A stretch of 64,000 bases of DNA from Mycobacterium malmoense (GTDB lineage Bacteria; Actinomycetota; Actinomycetes; Mycobacteriales; Mycobacteriaceae). Below the pieces are notes generated by a model. It had not been told where the DNA came from and did no database searches. It worked only from the letters and a program-made list of their open reading frames with translations. A program made the translations under genes and the position numbers. The stretch covers positions 1,488,001 to 1,552,000 of the forward strand of contig NZ_CP080999.1 of the NCBI RefSeq assembly GCF_019645855.1, read 5' to 3'. Each line of letters begins with the position of its first letter. The stretch's first letter is position 1. Positions 42,774-51,248 of the stretch are shown here, piece by piece.

Positions 42774-43544
42774 ATGGAGATCAACGGAAAGAAGGTCGTC
42801 GTCATCGGCGGCGCGTCGGGGATGGGTCGCGCCACCGCCGAGCTGCTGGCCGAACGCGGGGCGGACGTGGTGGTGCTCGACCGGGAGGGTTCCGACGGCA
42901 AGACCGTTGCCCAGGGGGTTGGCGGCGCGTTCTATCCGGTCGACGTCACCGACTTCACCGGCACCGAGGAGACGCTGCAGACCGCCGTCGACAAGCTGGG
43001 CGGCCTGCACGTCACGGTGACCACCGCCGGCGGCGGCATCGCCAAGCGGACGTTGACCAAGTCCGGTCCGCACGACCTCGAATCCTTCCAATCCGTGATC
43101 GACCTGAACCTCATCGCCACCTTCAACATCAGCCGGCTAGCGGCCGCGCACATGGCCAAGAACGAGCCCGAGGACCCCGAACAGACAGGGGAGCGCGGCG
43201 TCATCATCAACACCGCCTCGATCGCGGCGTTCGAGGGCCAGATCGGGCAGGTCGCCTACACCGCCGCCAAGGCCGCGATCGCCGGCATGTGCCTGACCAT
43301 GGCCCGCGACCTCGGGTCGATGGGGATCCGGGTGCTGGCCATCGCGCCGAGCCTGTTTTTGACCGGGCTGACCGCGATGGTTCCCGACGAGATGGCGTCC
43401 CAGCTCGTCAAGGACGCGGCCTTCCCCAAGCGGATGGGCCGGCCCATCGAGTACGCCAAGCTGGCGGCGGCCATCGTGGACAACCCGATGCTCAACGGCC
43501 AATGCATTCGGCTGGACGCCGGCCAGCGGTTCGCGCCCAAGTAG
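42774..43544 (+). CDS. SDR family 3-hydroxyacyl-CoA dehydrogenase-like enzyme
   Basis: A 256-residue SDR resembling type II 3-hydroxyacyl-CoA dehydrogenase (HSD10-like): VVVIGGASGMGRATAELLAE, TTAGGGIAKRTL, NTASIAAFEGQIGQVAYTAA (Ser and YxxxK in AYTAAKAAI), FLTGLTAMVPDEMASQLVKD and a final DAGQRFAPK. The start ATG 42774 has AAGGAGG. It lies 84 bases before fadE22 in the same direction, suiting a joint role in beta-oxidation of an acyl-CoA. Confidence 0.88.
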   Translation: MEINGKKVVVIGGASGMGRATAELLAERGADVVVLDREGSDGKTVAQGVGGAFYPVDVTDFTGTEETLQTAVDKLGGLHVTVTTAGGGIAKRTLTKSGPHDLESFQSVIDLNLIATFNISRLAAAHMAKNEPEDPEQTGERGVIINTASIAAFEGQIGQVAYTAAKAAIAGMCLTMARDLGSMGIRVLAIAPSLFLTGLTAMVPDEMASQLVKDAAFPKRMGRPIEYAKLAAAIVDNPMLNGQCIRLDAGQRFAPK

Positions 43545-43571
43545 TGCGCCCGTCGCCCCCTCCTTGCAATA

Positions 43572-43580
43572 AGTACACTC
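43572..43580 (+). promoter_or_regulatory. AGTACACTC promoter element before fadE22
   Basis: The word agtacactc, with TACACT as a plausible mycobacterial -10 (TANNNT), stands 48 bases before the fadE22 start. The same nine bases, again preceded by caata, occur before the thiolase gene at 46233, suggesting shared control. Confidence 0.4.
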
Positions 43581-43627
43581 TTTAGGCAGCCAGACACACC
43601 CCGGTAGCGGCGCGAGGAGGACCCGTC

Positions 43628-45802
43628 ATGGGTATCGCACTGACCGACGACCATCGCGAACTCGCGGGGGTCGCCCGCGCTTTTTTGACCTCGCAAAAGG
43701 CGCGCTGGGCCGCGCGATCGCTGCTCGACGCGCCCGACGAGGGCCGGCCCGGATTCTGGCAGGACTTGGTGGAGCTCGGCTGGCTCGGCCTGCACATCGA
43801 CGAGGAGCACGGCGGCTCGGGATACGGGTTGCCCGAACTCGTGGTGGTGATCGAGGAGCTGGGCCGGGCGGTGGCGCCGGGACCGTTCGTGCCCACCGTG
43901 ATCGCGTCGGCGGTGATCGCCAAAGTCGGTACCGCCGAACAAAAGTCGCGCCTGCTGCCCGGGCTGATCGACGGAACCGTCACCGCGGGAATCGGCCTGG
44001 GCGGCCAGGTGCGGCTCAAGGACGGGCTGGCCGACGGTGAGGCCGGCATCGCGCTGGGCGCCGGGCTGGCCGACCTGCTGCTGATCGCCGCGGACGACGA
44101 CGTGCTGCTGCTGGAACGCGGCCGCGACGGCGTGTCGGTGGACGTGCCCGGCAACTTCGATCCGACCCGGCGGTCCGGGCGCGTCCGCCTGCACAACGTG
44201 AGCGTCACCGCGGCCGACGTTTTGTCGGGGGCACGGGCGTCGGCCCTGGCGCGGGCGCGGACATTGCTGGCCGCCGAGGCGGTGGGCGGGGCGTCGGACT
44301 GCGTCGACGCCGCCGTCGCCTATGCCAAGGTGCGCCAGCAATTCGGCCGCACCATCGCGACTTTCCAAGCGGTGAAGCATCATTGCGCGAACATGTTGGT
44401 GGCCGCCGAGTCGGCGGTCGCCGCGGTGTGGGACGCCTCCCGCGCGGCCTCCGAGGACTCGTCGGAGGACGAAGCGCAGTTCCGGCTGGCCGCCGCGGTG
44501 GCGGCGGCGCTGGCGTTTCCGGCCTACGCGCGCAACGCCGAACTCAACATCCAGGTGCACGGCGGCATCGGCTTCACCTGGGAGCACGACGCGCATCTGC
44601 ATCTGCGTCGGGCGCTGGTGATCGCCGCGCTGTTCGGCGGGGACGCGCCGGCCGCCGACGTGTTCGGGCGCACCGCCGCCGGCGCCGTCCGGGAAAACAG
44701 CCTGGACCTGCCGGCCGAGGCCGAGGAGCTGCGCACCCGCATCCGCGCCGACGCCGCCGAGATCGCCGCCCTGGACGGAAAAGCCCAGCGGGACAGGCTG
44801 ATCGAGACCGGCTACGTGATGCCGCACTGGCCCAAGCCGTGGGGCCGCGCGGCCGACGCGGTCGAGCAGCTGGTGACCGAGGAAGAATTCCGCGCGGCGG
44901 GCATCAAGCGACCCGACTACTCGATCACCGGGTGGGTGATCCTGACGCTAATCCAGCACGGAACACCTTGGCAAATAGAAAGATTCGTGGAGAAGGCGCT
45001 GCGCCAGGACGAGATCTGGTGCCAGCTGTTCTCCGAACCCGACGCGGGGTCGGACGCGGCATCGGTCAAGACCCGCGCCACCCGGGTCGACGGCGGCTGG
45101 AAGATCAACGGGCAGAAGGTGTGGACCAGCGGGGCGCAGTACTGCGCCCGCGGCCTGGCCACCGTGCGCACCGACCCCGACGCCCCCAAGCACGCCGGGA
45201 TCACCACGGTGATCATCGACATGAAGGCGCCCGGGGTCGAGGTGCGGCCGTTGCGGCAGATCACCGGCGGCTCGGAATTCAACGAGGTGTTCTTCAGCGA
45301 CGTGTTCGTGCCCGACGAGGACGTTGTCGGGGCACCCAACTCCGGGTGGACGGTCGCGCGGGCGACGCTGGGCAACGAGCGGGTCAGCATCGGCGGCAGC
45401 GGGTCGTTCTACGAGGGCTTGGCGGCGAAACTGGTGCGACTGGCCCAGGCGTCAGATCGGTTGGCGGGCGCGGAAATCCGGGTCGGGTACTACCTTGCCG
45501 AGGATCACGCGCTGCGGCTGCTGAACCTGCGCCGCGCCGCCCGCAGCGTCGAAGGGGCGGGCCCCGGCCCCGAGGGCAACGTCACCAAACTCAAGCTGGC
45601 CGAGCACATGATCGAGGGCGCCGCGATCTCGGCGGCGCTGCTGGGGCCCGAGCTCGCGCTGACCGACGGGCCCGGCGCGTTGGCCGGCCGGATGATCATG
45701 GGCGCGCGCGGCATGGCGATCGCCGGCGGCACCTCGGAGGTCACCCGCAACCAGATCGCCGAGCGGATTCTCGGCATGCCGCGCGACCCGCTGATCAGCT
45801 GA
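43628..45802 (+). CDS. fadE22: Two-domain acyl-CoA dehydrogenase FadE22
   Basis: A 724-residue protein made of two acyl-CoA dehydrogenase units in tandem, the length of M. tuberculosis FadE22 (Rv3061c). The first unit (1-360) has LGWLGLHIDEEHGGSGYGLP and YAKVRQQFGRTIATFQAVKH, with CANMLVAAES. The second (from about 380) has MPHWPKPWGRAADAVEQLVT, WCQLFSEPDAGSDAASVKTR, WKINGQKVWTSGAQYC and GGTSEVTRNQIAERILGMP. The FAD-binding SEPDAGSD and GTSE loops are only in the second unit, so the first may be structural. RBS cgaggagg lies upstream. It oxidises an acyl-CoA of unknown type. Confidence 0.92.
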   Translation: MGIALTDDHRELAGVARAFLTSQKARWAARSLLDAPDEGRPGFWQDLVELGWLGLHIDEEHGGSGYGLPELVVVIEELGRAVAPGPFVPTVIASAVIAKVGTAEQKSRLLPGLIDGTVTAGIGLGGQVRLKDGLADGEAGIALGAGLADLLLIAADDDVLLLERGRDGVSVDVPGNFDPTRRSGRVRLHNVSVTAADVLSGARASALARARTLLAAEAVGGASDCVDAAVAYAKVRQQFGRTIATFQAVKHHCANMLVAAESAVAAVWDASRAASEDSSEDEAQFRLAAAVAAALAFPAYARNAELNIQVHGGIGFTWEHDAHLHLRRALVIAALFGGDAPAADVFGRTAAGAVRENSLDLPAEAEELRTRIRADAAEIAALDGKAQRDRLIETGYVMPHWPKPWGRAADAVEQLVTEEEFRAAGIKRPDYSITGWVILTLIQHGTPWQIERFVEKALRQDEIWCQLFSEPDAGSDAASVKTRATRVDGGWKINGQKVWTSGAQYCARGLATVRTDPDAPKHAGITTVIIDMKAPGVEVRPLRQITGGSEFNEVFFSDVFVPDEDVVGAPNSGWTVARATLGNERVSIGGSGSFYEGLAAKLVRLAQASDRLAGAEIRVGYYLAEDHALRLLNLRRAARSVEGAGPGPEGNVTKLKLAEHMIEGAAISAALLGPELALTDGPGALAGRMIMGARGMAIAGGTSEVTRNQIAERILGMPRDPLIS

Positions 45803-45811
45803 TTTCTTTCT

Positions 45812-45873
45812 CGCGAGCGTGCGTGTCTGTACAGCGACACGCCGCGTGGGCCGGCATTCTGCGCACGCTCGCG
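45812..45873. terminator. Bidirectional hairpin between fadE22 and the DUF35 gene
   Basis: Perfect 12-bp arms cgcgagcgtgcg (45812-45823) and cgcacgctcgcg (45862-45873) enclose a second small dyad (gcgtgtc/gacacgc). It fills the gap between two convergent stop codons (45802 and 45879). The outer word resembles the element at 51171-51232, so both may belong to one palindromic intergenic repeat family. Confidence 0.65.
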
Positions 45874-45878
45874 GCGGG

Positions 45879-46223
45879 TCAGGCGGGCCCGAACAACGGC
45901 GCGCCGCCGCCGCCCCTCTCGGGCCGCATGTCGACGGGCATGCCGCACGTGACCGAATCCGGCTCGCAGCCAACGATATTGGCGGCCACCCGCAGCCCAT
46001 CCTGTTCGGCGAGCTCGATGATGGCGATCACGTAGGGGGTCGGGATGTCCGGGTTATACGGGTGGTAGTTGACCGTATAGGTGAACACCGTGCCGCGTCC
46101 GGATACCGGCCGCGCCACCAACGGGCCGCCACAGTCGCGGCATTGGCCGGCCGCCGGATGCACCCAGCGCGCGCAATCGTCGCAGTGTTCGATGAGCAGC
46201 TGCGATGTCGGCTCGCCTGGCAC
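45879..46223 (-). CDS. Zinc-ribbon OB-fold (DUF35) acyl-CoA-associated protein
   Basis: A 114-residue protein: LLIEHCDDCARWVHPAAGQC RDCGG is a four-cysteine zinc ribbon, followed by an OB-fold (GRGTVFTYTVNYHPYNPDIP, PYVIAIIELAEQDGLRVAAN IVGCEP). DUF35 proteins pair with thiolase-like or SCP2 proteins in acyl-CoA and steroid side-chain degradation; the partner is encoded divergently at 46276. GTG 46223 is preferred, because starting at ATG 46277 would overlap the partner's start and bury both promoters. The longer form (132 residues) cannot be excluded. Confidence 0.8.
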   Translation of the reverse strand: MPGEPTSQLLIEHCDDCARWVHPAAGQCRDCGGPLVARPVSGRGTVFTYTVNYHPYNPDIPTPYVIAIIELAEQDGLRVAANIVGCEPDSVTCGMPVDMRPERGGGGAPLFGPA

Positions 46224-46225
46224 GA

Positions 46226-46247
46226 CCAATACAGTACACTCAATTGG
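46226..46247. promoter_or_regulatory. Divergent promoter/operator between DUF35 and thiolase genes
   Basis: CCAAT (46226) and ATTGG (46243) form a dyad around agtacactc (46233-46241). TACACT can be the -10 for the thiolase, and TACTGT on the opposite strand the -10 for the DUF35 gene. The same nine-base word occurs before fadE22. The tandem GntR regulator downstream is the obvious candidate to bind it. Confidence 0.45.
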
Positions 46248-46275
46248 TTCGGCGCGGCTCGACGGGACGGTGCGC

Positions 46276-47469
46276 ATGACGTATTTCGAAAAAGACGCGA
46301 TCTTGTCCGGCATCGGCATCTCCCGGATCGGCCGTCGCACCGGCATTCCCGGCCGGGAGCTGACCATGGAGGCGGTGCGGGCCGCCATCGGGGACGCCGG
46401 CCTGGCGCCCGTCGACGTCGACGGGATCGCGACCCTGGGCGACACCCCGGCCACGGAGGTCACCGCCGAATTGCGGATCGAGGCGGCCGACTGCGGGGCC
46501 GGATTCGGCACCGGCGGCCTGCTGAGCCCGGTGATGTCGGCGTGCCGCGCGGTCGCCGAACGCCGAGTGCGCCACGCGATCGTCTACCGCACGATACAGA
46601 TGCTCGGCGGCACGGTCCCGGTCAAACCGCAAGAGAATGCGCCCGCCCCACCGCTGGCGCGCATGTTCGAGACCCCGGAGGGCGCGCCCCGGCCCGCCGT
46701 CGGTGCGATGGACGACATTAACGAACTGGTTGCGGCCCAAGCTTATTCGGCCGCGAACTGGCTGGCGCTGAACTGCCGTCGGCACATGGAACTGTACGGC
46801 ACCACCAAGGAACAGCTGGGCTGGCTGGCCCTCAACGGCAGGCGCAACGCCGCCTTGAACCCCCTTGCGGTCTATCGCGATCCGATGACGATGGCCGACT
46901 ACCTGGGTGCGCGGCCGGTGTCGACGCCGTTCGGGCTGCTGGACTGCGACGTCCCCGTCGACGGCTCGATCGCGGTGGTGGTGTCGCACGCGGAGTACGC
47001 CCGCGACTGCCCGCACCGCGCGGTGGCGGTGGAGGCGATCGGCGGGTCCGACGGCGCCGGTGGCTGGTTCCACCGCGACGACTACCCCAAGATGGCGATG
47101 TCGGACGCCGCCGCACAGATGTGGTCGCGGACCGGCTTGATGCCCGCCGACCTCGACGTCGCCGAGTTGTACGACGGCTTCACGTTTCTCACCATCGCGT
47201 GGCTGGAGGCCCTCGGGGTCTGCGGTGACGGCGAGGCCGGGCCGTTCGTCGAGGGCGGCGCGCGGATCGCCCGCGACGGCGACCTGCCGCTGAACACCTA
47301 CGGCGGCCAACTCTCGGCCGGGCGCATGCACGGCTACTGGGCGCTGCACGAGGGGTGCCTGCAGTTGCGCGGTGAGGCGGGGGAGCGGCAGGTGTCGCAA
47401 CGCCCGGAGGTCGCCGTGGTCTCCGTGGGCGGCGGTCCCGTTGCCGGATGCATGTTGCTCACGTGTTGA
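46276..47469 (+). CDS. Thiolase-like lipid-transfer protein (SCP-x/Ltp type)
   Basis: A 397-residue thiolase-fold protein: ILSGIGISRIGRRTGIPGRE, the VDGIATLGDTP segment, AELYDGFTFLTIAWLEALGV and NTYGGQLSAGRMHGYWALHE are typical of Ltp-type non-condensing thiolases, which act as aldolases or thiolases on branched or steroid acyl-CoAs with a DUF35 partner. No catalytic cysteine is evident at the usual N-terminal position. That favours an Ltp2-like retro-aldol role, where a tyrosine is used (family knowledge). The actual substrate is unknown. Confidence 0.8.
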   Translation: MTYFEKDAILSGIGISRIGRRTGIPGRELTMEAVRAAIGDAGLAPVDVDGIATLGDTPATEVTAELRIEAADCGAGFGTGGLLSPVMSACRAVAERRVRHAIVYRTIQMLGGTVPVKPQENAPAPPLARMFETPEGAPRPAVGAMDDINELVAAQAYSAANWLALNCRRHMELYGTTKEQLGWLALNGRRNAALNPLAVYRDPMTMADYLGARPVSTPFGLLDCDVPVDGSIAVVVSHAEYARDCPHRAVAVEAIGGSDGAGGWFHRDDYPKMAMSDAAAQMWSRTGLMPADLDVAELYDGFTFLTIAWLEALGVCGDGEAGPFVEGGARIARDGDLPLNTYGGQLSAGRMHGYWALHEGCLQLRGEAGERQVSQRPEVAVVSVGGGPVAGCMLLTC

Positions 47470-47475
47470 GATAGC

Positions 47476-48948
47476 GTGCGGGGCAGTGTAATTGAGCCGC
47501 AGATGAGCGTGGACAAACTGGCCTCGAAGGTCGCCCGCCGGATCGAGGCGGACATCGTTCGCCGCGGCTGGCGGATCGGCGAATCCCTTGGCTCCGAACG
47601 GGCCTTGCAACAGCGCTACGGCGTGAGCCGATCGGTGCTGCGGGAGGCCGTTCGCCTCGTCGAACACCACCAGGTTGCCCGGATGCGCCGCGGACCGGGC
47701 GGCGGGCTGCTGATCTGCCAGCCCGACGCCGGCCCCGCGACCCGCGCCGTCGTCATCTATCTCGAGTACCTGGGCACCACGCTGGACGACTTACTCAACG
47801 CGCGCCTGGTGCTCGAGCCGCTGGCGGCCTCCCTTGCCGCGGAACGGATCGACGAAGCCGGCATCGACCGGCTGCGGGCGGTGCTGCACGGTGAGGAACG
47901 CCGGAAGCCGGGTTCACCGGCGCCGCGCGACGAGTTCCACATCGCGCTGGCAGAGCAATCCAAAAGCCCCGTCCTGCAACTGTTCATCGACATCCTGATG
48001 AGGCTCACCACCCGATACGCCCTGCAGTCGCGCGCAGACTCGGCGAGCGAGGCCATTGAGGCACTCGACCAGATGCACCACGACCACGGCCAAATCGTTG
48101 CCGCCGTCACCGCCGGAGACTCGGCGCGGGCCAAGACGCTCAGCGAACGTCACGTCGAAGCGGTGACCGCCTGGCTGCAGGAACATCACCCCGGCGACGG
48201 TGCGAGCGGGCGCGGTGCCCCGAAGGGCCGGGGGCGGCTCGACCGTGACGCACCCCACGGCAAGCTCGCCGAGACGCTGGCGCTGACCATCGGCGACGAA
48301 ATCGCCGCCGCCGGCTGGCCTCTCGGTTCCGTCGTCGGAACCGAGACCGCGTTGCTGGAGCGCTACCGGGTGAGCCGCGCGGTGTTCCGGGAAGCGGTGC
48401 GGCTGCTCGAATATCACTCGGTCGCGCGGATGCGGCGCGGACCCGGCGGCGGGCTGATCGTCACAAAACCTCAGGCGCAGGCCAGCATTGACACCATCGC
48501 CCTGTACCTGCAGTACCGCAAGCCCAGTCGCGAAGACTTACGCCGCGTCCGGGATGCCATCGAGATCGACAACGTCGCCAAGGTCGTCAAGCGGCGCGCC
48601 GAACCAGAGGTGGCGGCCTTCCTGAAAAGCCACGGATCCGTGCTCGATAAAGACCTTCGGGGAACGCCCGGCGACACGCGCCAGGCCGCCGTCGAGGAGT
48701 TTCGGTTTCACCTCGGGCTGGCGCAGCTGGCCGGCAACGCGCTGCTGGATCTGTTCCTCCGCATCATCATCGAGCTGTTTCGCCGGCATTGGTCCAGCAC
48801 CGGTCAGGCGCCGCTCACGTGGGCCGACGTCGTGGCTGTCGAGCACGCTCATTTGCGGATTCTGCAGGCGATCGAGGCCGGCGACGACAGCCTCGCCGGC
48901 TACCGCATCCGTCGTCATTTGGACGCCGCGGCGTCCTGGTGGCTCTAG
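47476..48948 (+). CDS. Tandem-duplicated GntR/FadR family regulator
   Basis: A 490-residue protein containing two full GntR units, each a winged helix plus FCD ligand domain. Unit 1: GESLGSERALQQRYGVSRSV then LREAVRLVEHHQVARMRRGP. Unit 2 (from about residue 260): GSVVGTETALLERYRVSRAV then FREAVRLLEYHSVARMRRGP. The two recognition regions are almost alike. The length equals M. tuberculosis Rv3060c. GTG 47476 is used; ATG 47503 is the alternative. A single chain may bind one palindromic site. It follows the acyl-CoA genes by six bases and probably regulates them. Confidence 0.9.
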   Translation: MRGSVIEPQMSVDKLASKVARRIEADIVRRGWRIGESLGSERALQQRYGVSRSVLREAVRLVEHHQVARMRRGPGGGLLICQPDAGPATRAVVIYLEYLGTTLDDLLNARLVLEPLAASLAAERIDEAGIDRLRAVLHGEERRKPGSPAPRDEFHIALAEQSKSPVLQLFIDILMRLTTRYALQSRADSASEAIEALDQMHHDHGQIVAAVTAGDSARAKTLSERHVEAVTAWLQEHHPGDGASGRGAPKGRGRLDRDAPHGKLAETLALTIGDEIAAAGWPLGSVVGTETALLERYRVSRAVFREAVRLLEYHSVARMRRGPGGGLIVTKPQAQASIDTIALYLQYRKPSREDLRRVRDAIEIDNVAKVVKRRAEPEVAAFLKSHGSVLDKDLRGTPGDTRQAAVEEFRFHLGLAQLAGNALLDLFLRIIIELFRRHWSSTGQAPLTWADVVAVEHAHLRILQAIEAGDDSLAGYRIRRHLDAAASWWL

Positions 48949-49059
48949 CACCCTGGCGTCGCGCCGGCGTGGACGTGAGCGGTTCGGTGCATAGCGAAGG
49001 CCGTTCGCGGGTATGGGAATGGGAAAAGTTAGGGGCCGGTCCGGCAGAGGTTGGCGGTA

Positions 49060-50052
49060 GTGATCGAAAGCGAGAGCGCGGGAATGACGGCGGGCACGGG
49101 AACCGGGCAACCCGGGTTCGTTCATTCCGCGCTCCTTTACCACTCACAGCGGGAGTACCTGGACGCCGTGGTGCGCTTCGTGATCGATGGTCTGGCGATG
49201 GACGAGGCGGTGCTGGTCGCGGTGCCGGGCGACAAGCTCTGGTTGCTGCGTGACGCGTTGCGCGGCGCGGGCGGCTGGCCGGCCGGGTTGCATATGGCCG
49301 ATATCGCCGAGGTCGCCCGCAACCCGAGCCGGTTTATGGCGATGGAGGGTTCCTTCGCCGACGAGCACGCCGGCCGACGGGTGCGGGTCGTCAGCCAACT
49401 CGCCTGGCCCGGCCGCGGCCGGGACGAGTTCGTCGCCTGCATAGAGCACGAGGCGCTGGTCAACGAGGCCCTCTCGGGTTACCCGGCGACGGTGCTGTGC
49501 CTTTACGACGCGGGCCGGCTGGACGACTGTGTGCTGGCGGACGCCCGCGCGACCCACCCCCTGCTGTGGAGAGGCGGTTTGCTGTGTCCCAGCGCCGATT
49601 ACGCGCCGGGGGACGTCCTGGAGCGCTGCAACCAGCCGCTGCCCGTCAACCCGGGGGCCGTCACGTACATGGTGAGCGAGTCTGCGGACCTTCGCCCCGC
49701 GCGGTCCTTTGCGGTCGACTACGCCGGCTGGGTTGGGTTGTCCCAGGACAGCATCGAGGATCTGCAACTGATCGCCACGGAGCTGGCCACCAACAGCCTG
49801 ATGTATACCGGCGGGGCGTGCCGGCTGGCCTTCTGGCGCAACGACGAGCACCTGGTCTGCGAGGCGCGCGACACCGGGCGCTTTGACGACCCGCTGGTCG
49901 GACGCTTGGACCCGGGGCCCGGCGGCCCCGCCAGCCGCGGGCTTTTTCTAGTCAACGCCATATCCGACCTGGTGCGCACACACACCACGTCGGCCGGAAC
50001 GACGATCCAGGCATACCTTCGGTTCGGCCCGTCGCCGCGGCCGAATGGCTGA
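49060..50052 (+). CDS. MEDS-domain anti-sigma-type regulatory ATPase
   Basis: A 330-residue protein from GTG 49060. Residues of about 15-185 form a MEDS/DcmR-like sensory domain (FVHSALLYHSQREYLDAVVR, AVPGDKLWLLRDALRG, VLCLYDAGRLDD). The C-terminal part is an HATPase_c_2 domain as in RsbW-type anti-sigma kinases: LIATELATNSLMYTGGACRL (N-box), EARDTGRF and GGPASRGLFLVNAISDLV. It would bind ATP and control a sigma factor or anti-anti-sigma partner, neither of which is encoded nearby. It is a two-domain sensor and switch protein typical of actinobacteria. Confidence 0.85.
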   Translation: MIESESAGMTAGTGTGQPGFVHSALLYHSQREYLDAVVRFVIDGLAMDEAVLVAVPGDKLWLLRDALRGAGGWPAGLHMADIAEVARNPSRFMAMEGSFADEHAGRRVRVVSQLAWPGRGRDEFVACIEHEALVNEALSGYPATVLCLYDAGRLDDCVLADARATHPLLWRGGLLCPSADYAPGDVLERCNQPLPVNPGAVTYMVSESADLRPARSFAVDYAGWVGLSQDSIEDLQLIATELATNSLMYTGGACRLAFWRNDEHLVCEARDTGRFDDPLVGRLDPGPGGPASRGLFLVNAISDLVRTHTTSAGTTIQAYLRFGPSPRPNG

Positions 50053-50081
50053 GACCTGACTATTGCTCTTCTGTGTACCGA

Positions 50082-50282
50082 TCAGGCGCCGCTGTGCGCC
50101 GGCGCCACGACCGAGCCGCCCGGCGCCGGGGCGCTCTTGGTGGAGGGCGGGGCCGGTGCCGGGCCGGGGCCGGCGGTGCTGCCCCCTGCGCAGCCAGCCG
50201 CCAGCACCGCGAATACCGCGGCCAGCAGCGCGCCCAGTGTCCGAACCAACAGCATCGGCTTGCCCGTCTTCTTCGCCGTCAT
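50082..50282 (-). CDS. Small putative lipoprotein
   Basis: A 66-residue protein: basic head MTAKKTGKP, hydrophobic helix MLLVRTLGALLAAVFAVLA, lipobox LAAGC (Cys about residue 31), then a Gly/Pro/Ala-rich tail (STAGPGPAPAPPSTKSAPAP). This is a classic lipoprotein signal with a short disordered tail. AAAGG precedes the start. No function is known. It converges with the regulator at 49060. Confidence 0.6.
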   Translation of the reverse strand: MTAKKTGKPMLLVRTLGALLAAVFAVLAAGCAGGSTAGPGPAPAPPSTKSAPAPGGSVVAPAHSGA

Positions 50283-50669
50283 AGATCACGCCTTTCGTCG
50301 CCTGCTACTCGTCCGTTCGTGGTATGAAAGCCCCACCGCCCCAAATGTTATCGTCATCGCCCGACAGCGCGAGCCGTATTGGCCGCCGGCTGCGGAAGCG
50401 CTTGCCCGGCAAGGCTTTAAGCCCGCCGACCGAGAAGGCATGGTTGACAACCTGATTCGCGGTAGTCGACGTACAAGCGGCCACCCCTGCCGACACGAAA
50501 ATGAATTTGCATTGCCGCCGCGGGGCGGCTATCGTCGGCGCTCGTGCGTCTTCGTCAGCGTGCCGTAGTAGCCAGCACCCGCAGCGGGGTCTGATCCAGA
50601 CCGGCCCCCCGCTGTGGGTCGAAAGCTACTACCGTCGGTCGCCCCTGCTGACCAGAGAAGACCGACACA
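50283..50669. other. 387-base intergenic region
   Basis: It separates the lipoprotein gene from the LeuA-domain gene. It has lower GC in the first 80 bases (promoter-like, ttcgtggtatgaaagc). A short minus-strand frame at 50305-50496 lacks any similarity or ribosome site. I see no RNA gene or repeat here. Confidence 0.35.
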
Positions 50670-51167
50670 GTGTCTCTTTCCGAACTTGCCGGGCCGGGTC
50701 TGGACCCGGCCGCCGCATGGTTCGGCCACCACTTCGGCGCCGCATTGCCCTGCGGCCTGCGGGAGGAGGCCGCCGCGATGTCGTGGGAGAGCTTCGTCGC
50801 GGCCTACGGTCGCACGGCCGGCCCGATTCGCCTGGGCCACTGGGCCTGCACCGACGCCGAGCGACCCGCCGGGCGGCTCGGTCCGCAGGCCCGCAACTTC
50901 CGCGCCATGATCGCCGTCGGTGATCGCCTCAGCGTCTCGACCGCCGCGGCCAGCGGCCCCATCGCCGCGCTCACCGCGATGCTGCACGACCGCGGGATCA
51001 CGGTGGAGGTGTTGGAGTTTCATCAAATGCGATCGGGCGGGACCACCGCCACGTTCATCCGCGGCACCAACGGGATTCGCGCCGAGTGGGCAATGGGCTG
51101 CTCGGAGGATCCGACGCAGTCCGCGCTGCGCGCGGTCATCGCCTGCGCCAACCGGCTCGCCGCGTGA
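50670..51167 (+). CDS. Stand-alone LeuA allosteric (dimerisation) domain-like protein
   Basis: A 165-residue protein starting at GTG 50670. The C-terminal half, ARNFRAMIAVGDRLSVSTAA, GPIAALTAMLHDRGITVEVL, FHQMRSGGTTATFIRG and EWAMGCSEDPTQSALRAVIA, follows the regulatory domain of 2-isopropylmalate/homocitrate synthase, but there is no TIM-barrel catalytic domain. The N-terminal part (WESFVAAYGRTAGPIRLGHW) is short. It could be a stand-alone leucine-sensing or partner subunit; I recall mycobacterial proteins of this design without known role. Confidence 0.65.
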   Translation: MSLSELAGPGLDPAAAWFGHHFGAALPCGLREEAAAMSWESFVAAYGRTAGPIRLGHWACTDAERPAGRLGPQARNFRAMIAVGDRLSVSTAAASGPIAALTAMLHDRGITVEVLEFHQMRSGGTTATFIRGTNGIRAEWAMGCSEDPTQSALRAVIACANRLAA

Positions 51168-51170
51168 TTG

Positions 51171-51232
51171 CGCGAGCAGACGCAGACTCGCACAAACCGG
51201 CACGAAATGGTGCGATTCCGCGTCTGCTCGCG
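51171..51232. terminator. Palindromic bidirectional terminator between the LeuA-domain gene and cyp136
   Basis: Arms cgcgagcagacgc (51171-51183) and gcgtctgctcgcg (51220-51232), perfect over 13 bp, with an inner partial dyad (tcgcac/gtgcga). It lies between convergent stops at 51167 and 51249. The word gcgtctgctcgc is one I recall as frequent in mycobacterial intergenic palindromes. Confidence 0.65.
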
Positions 51233-51248
51233 GGTAAAGGCGAGGGTC

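Noticed and set aside
50305..50496. A small minus-strand gene of 63 codons
   Set aside because: No ribosome site, no recognisable family and low-complexity Arg-rich stretches; treated as non-coding.
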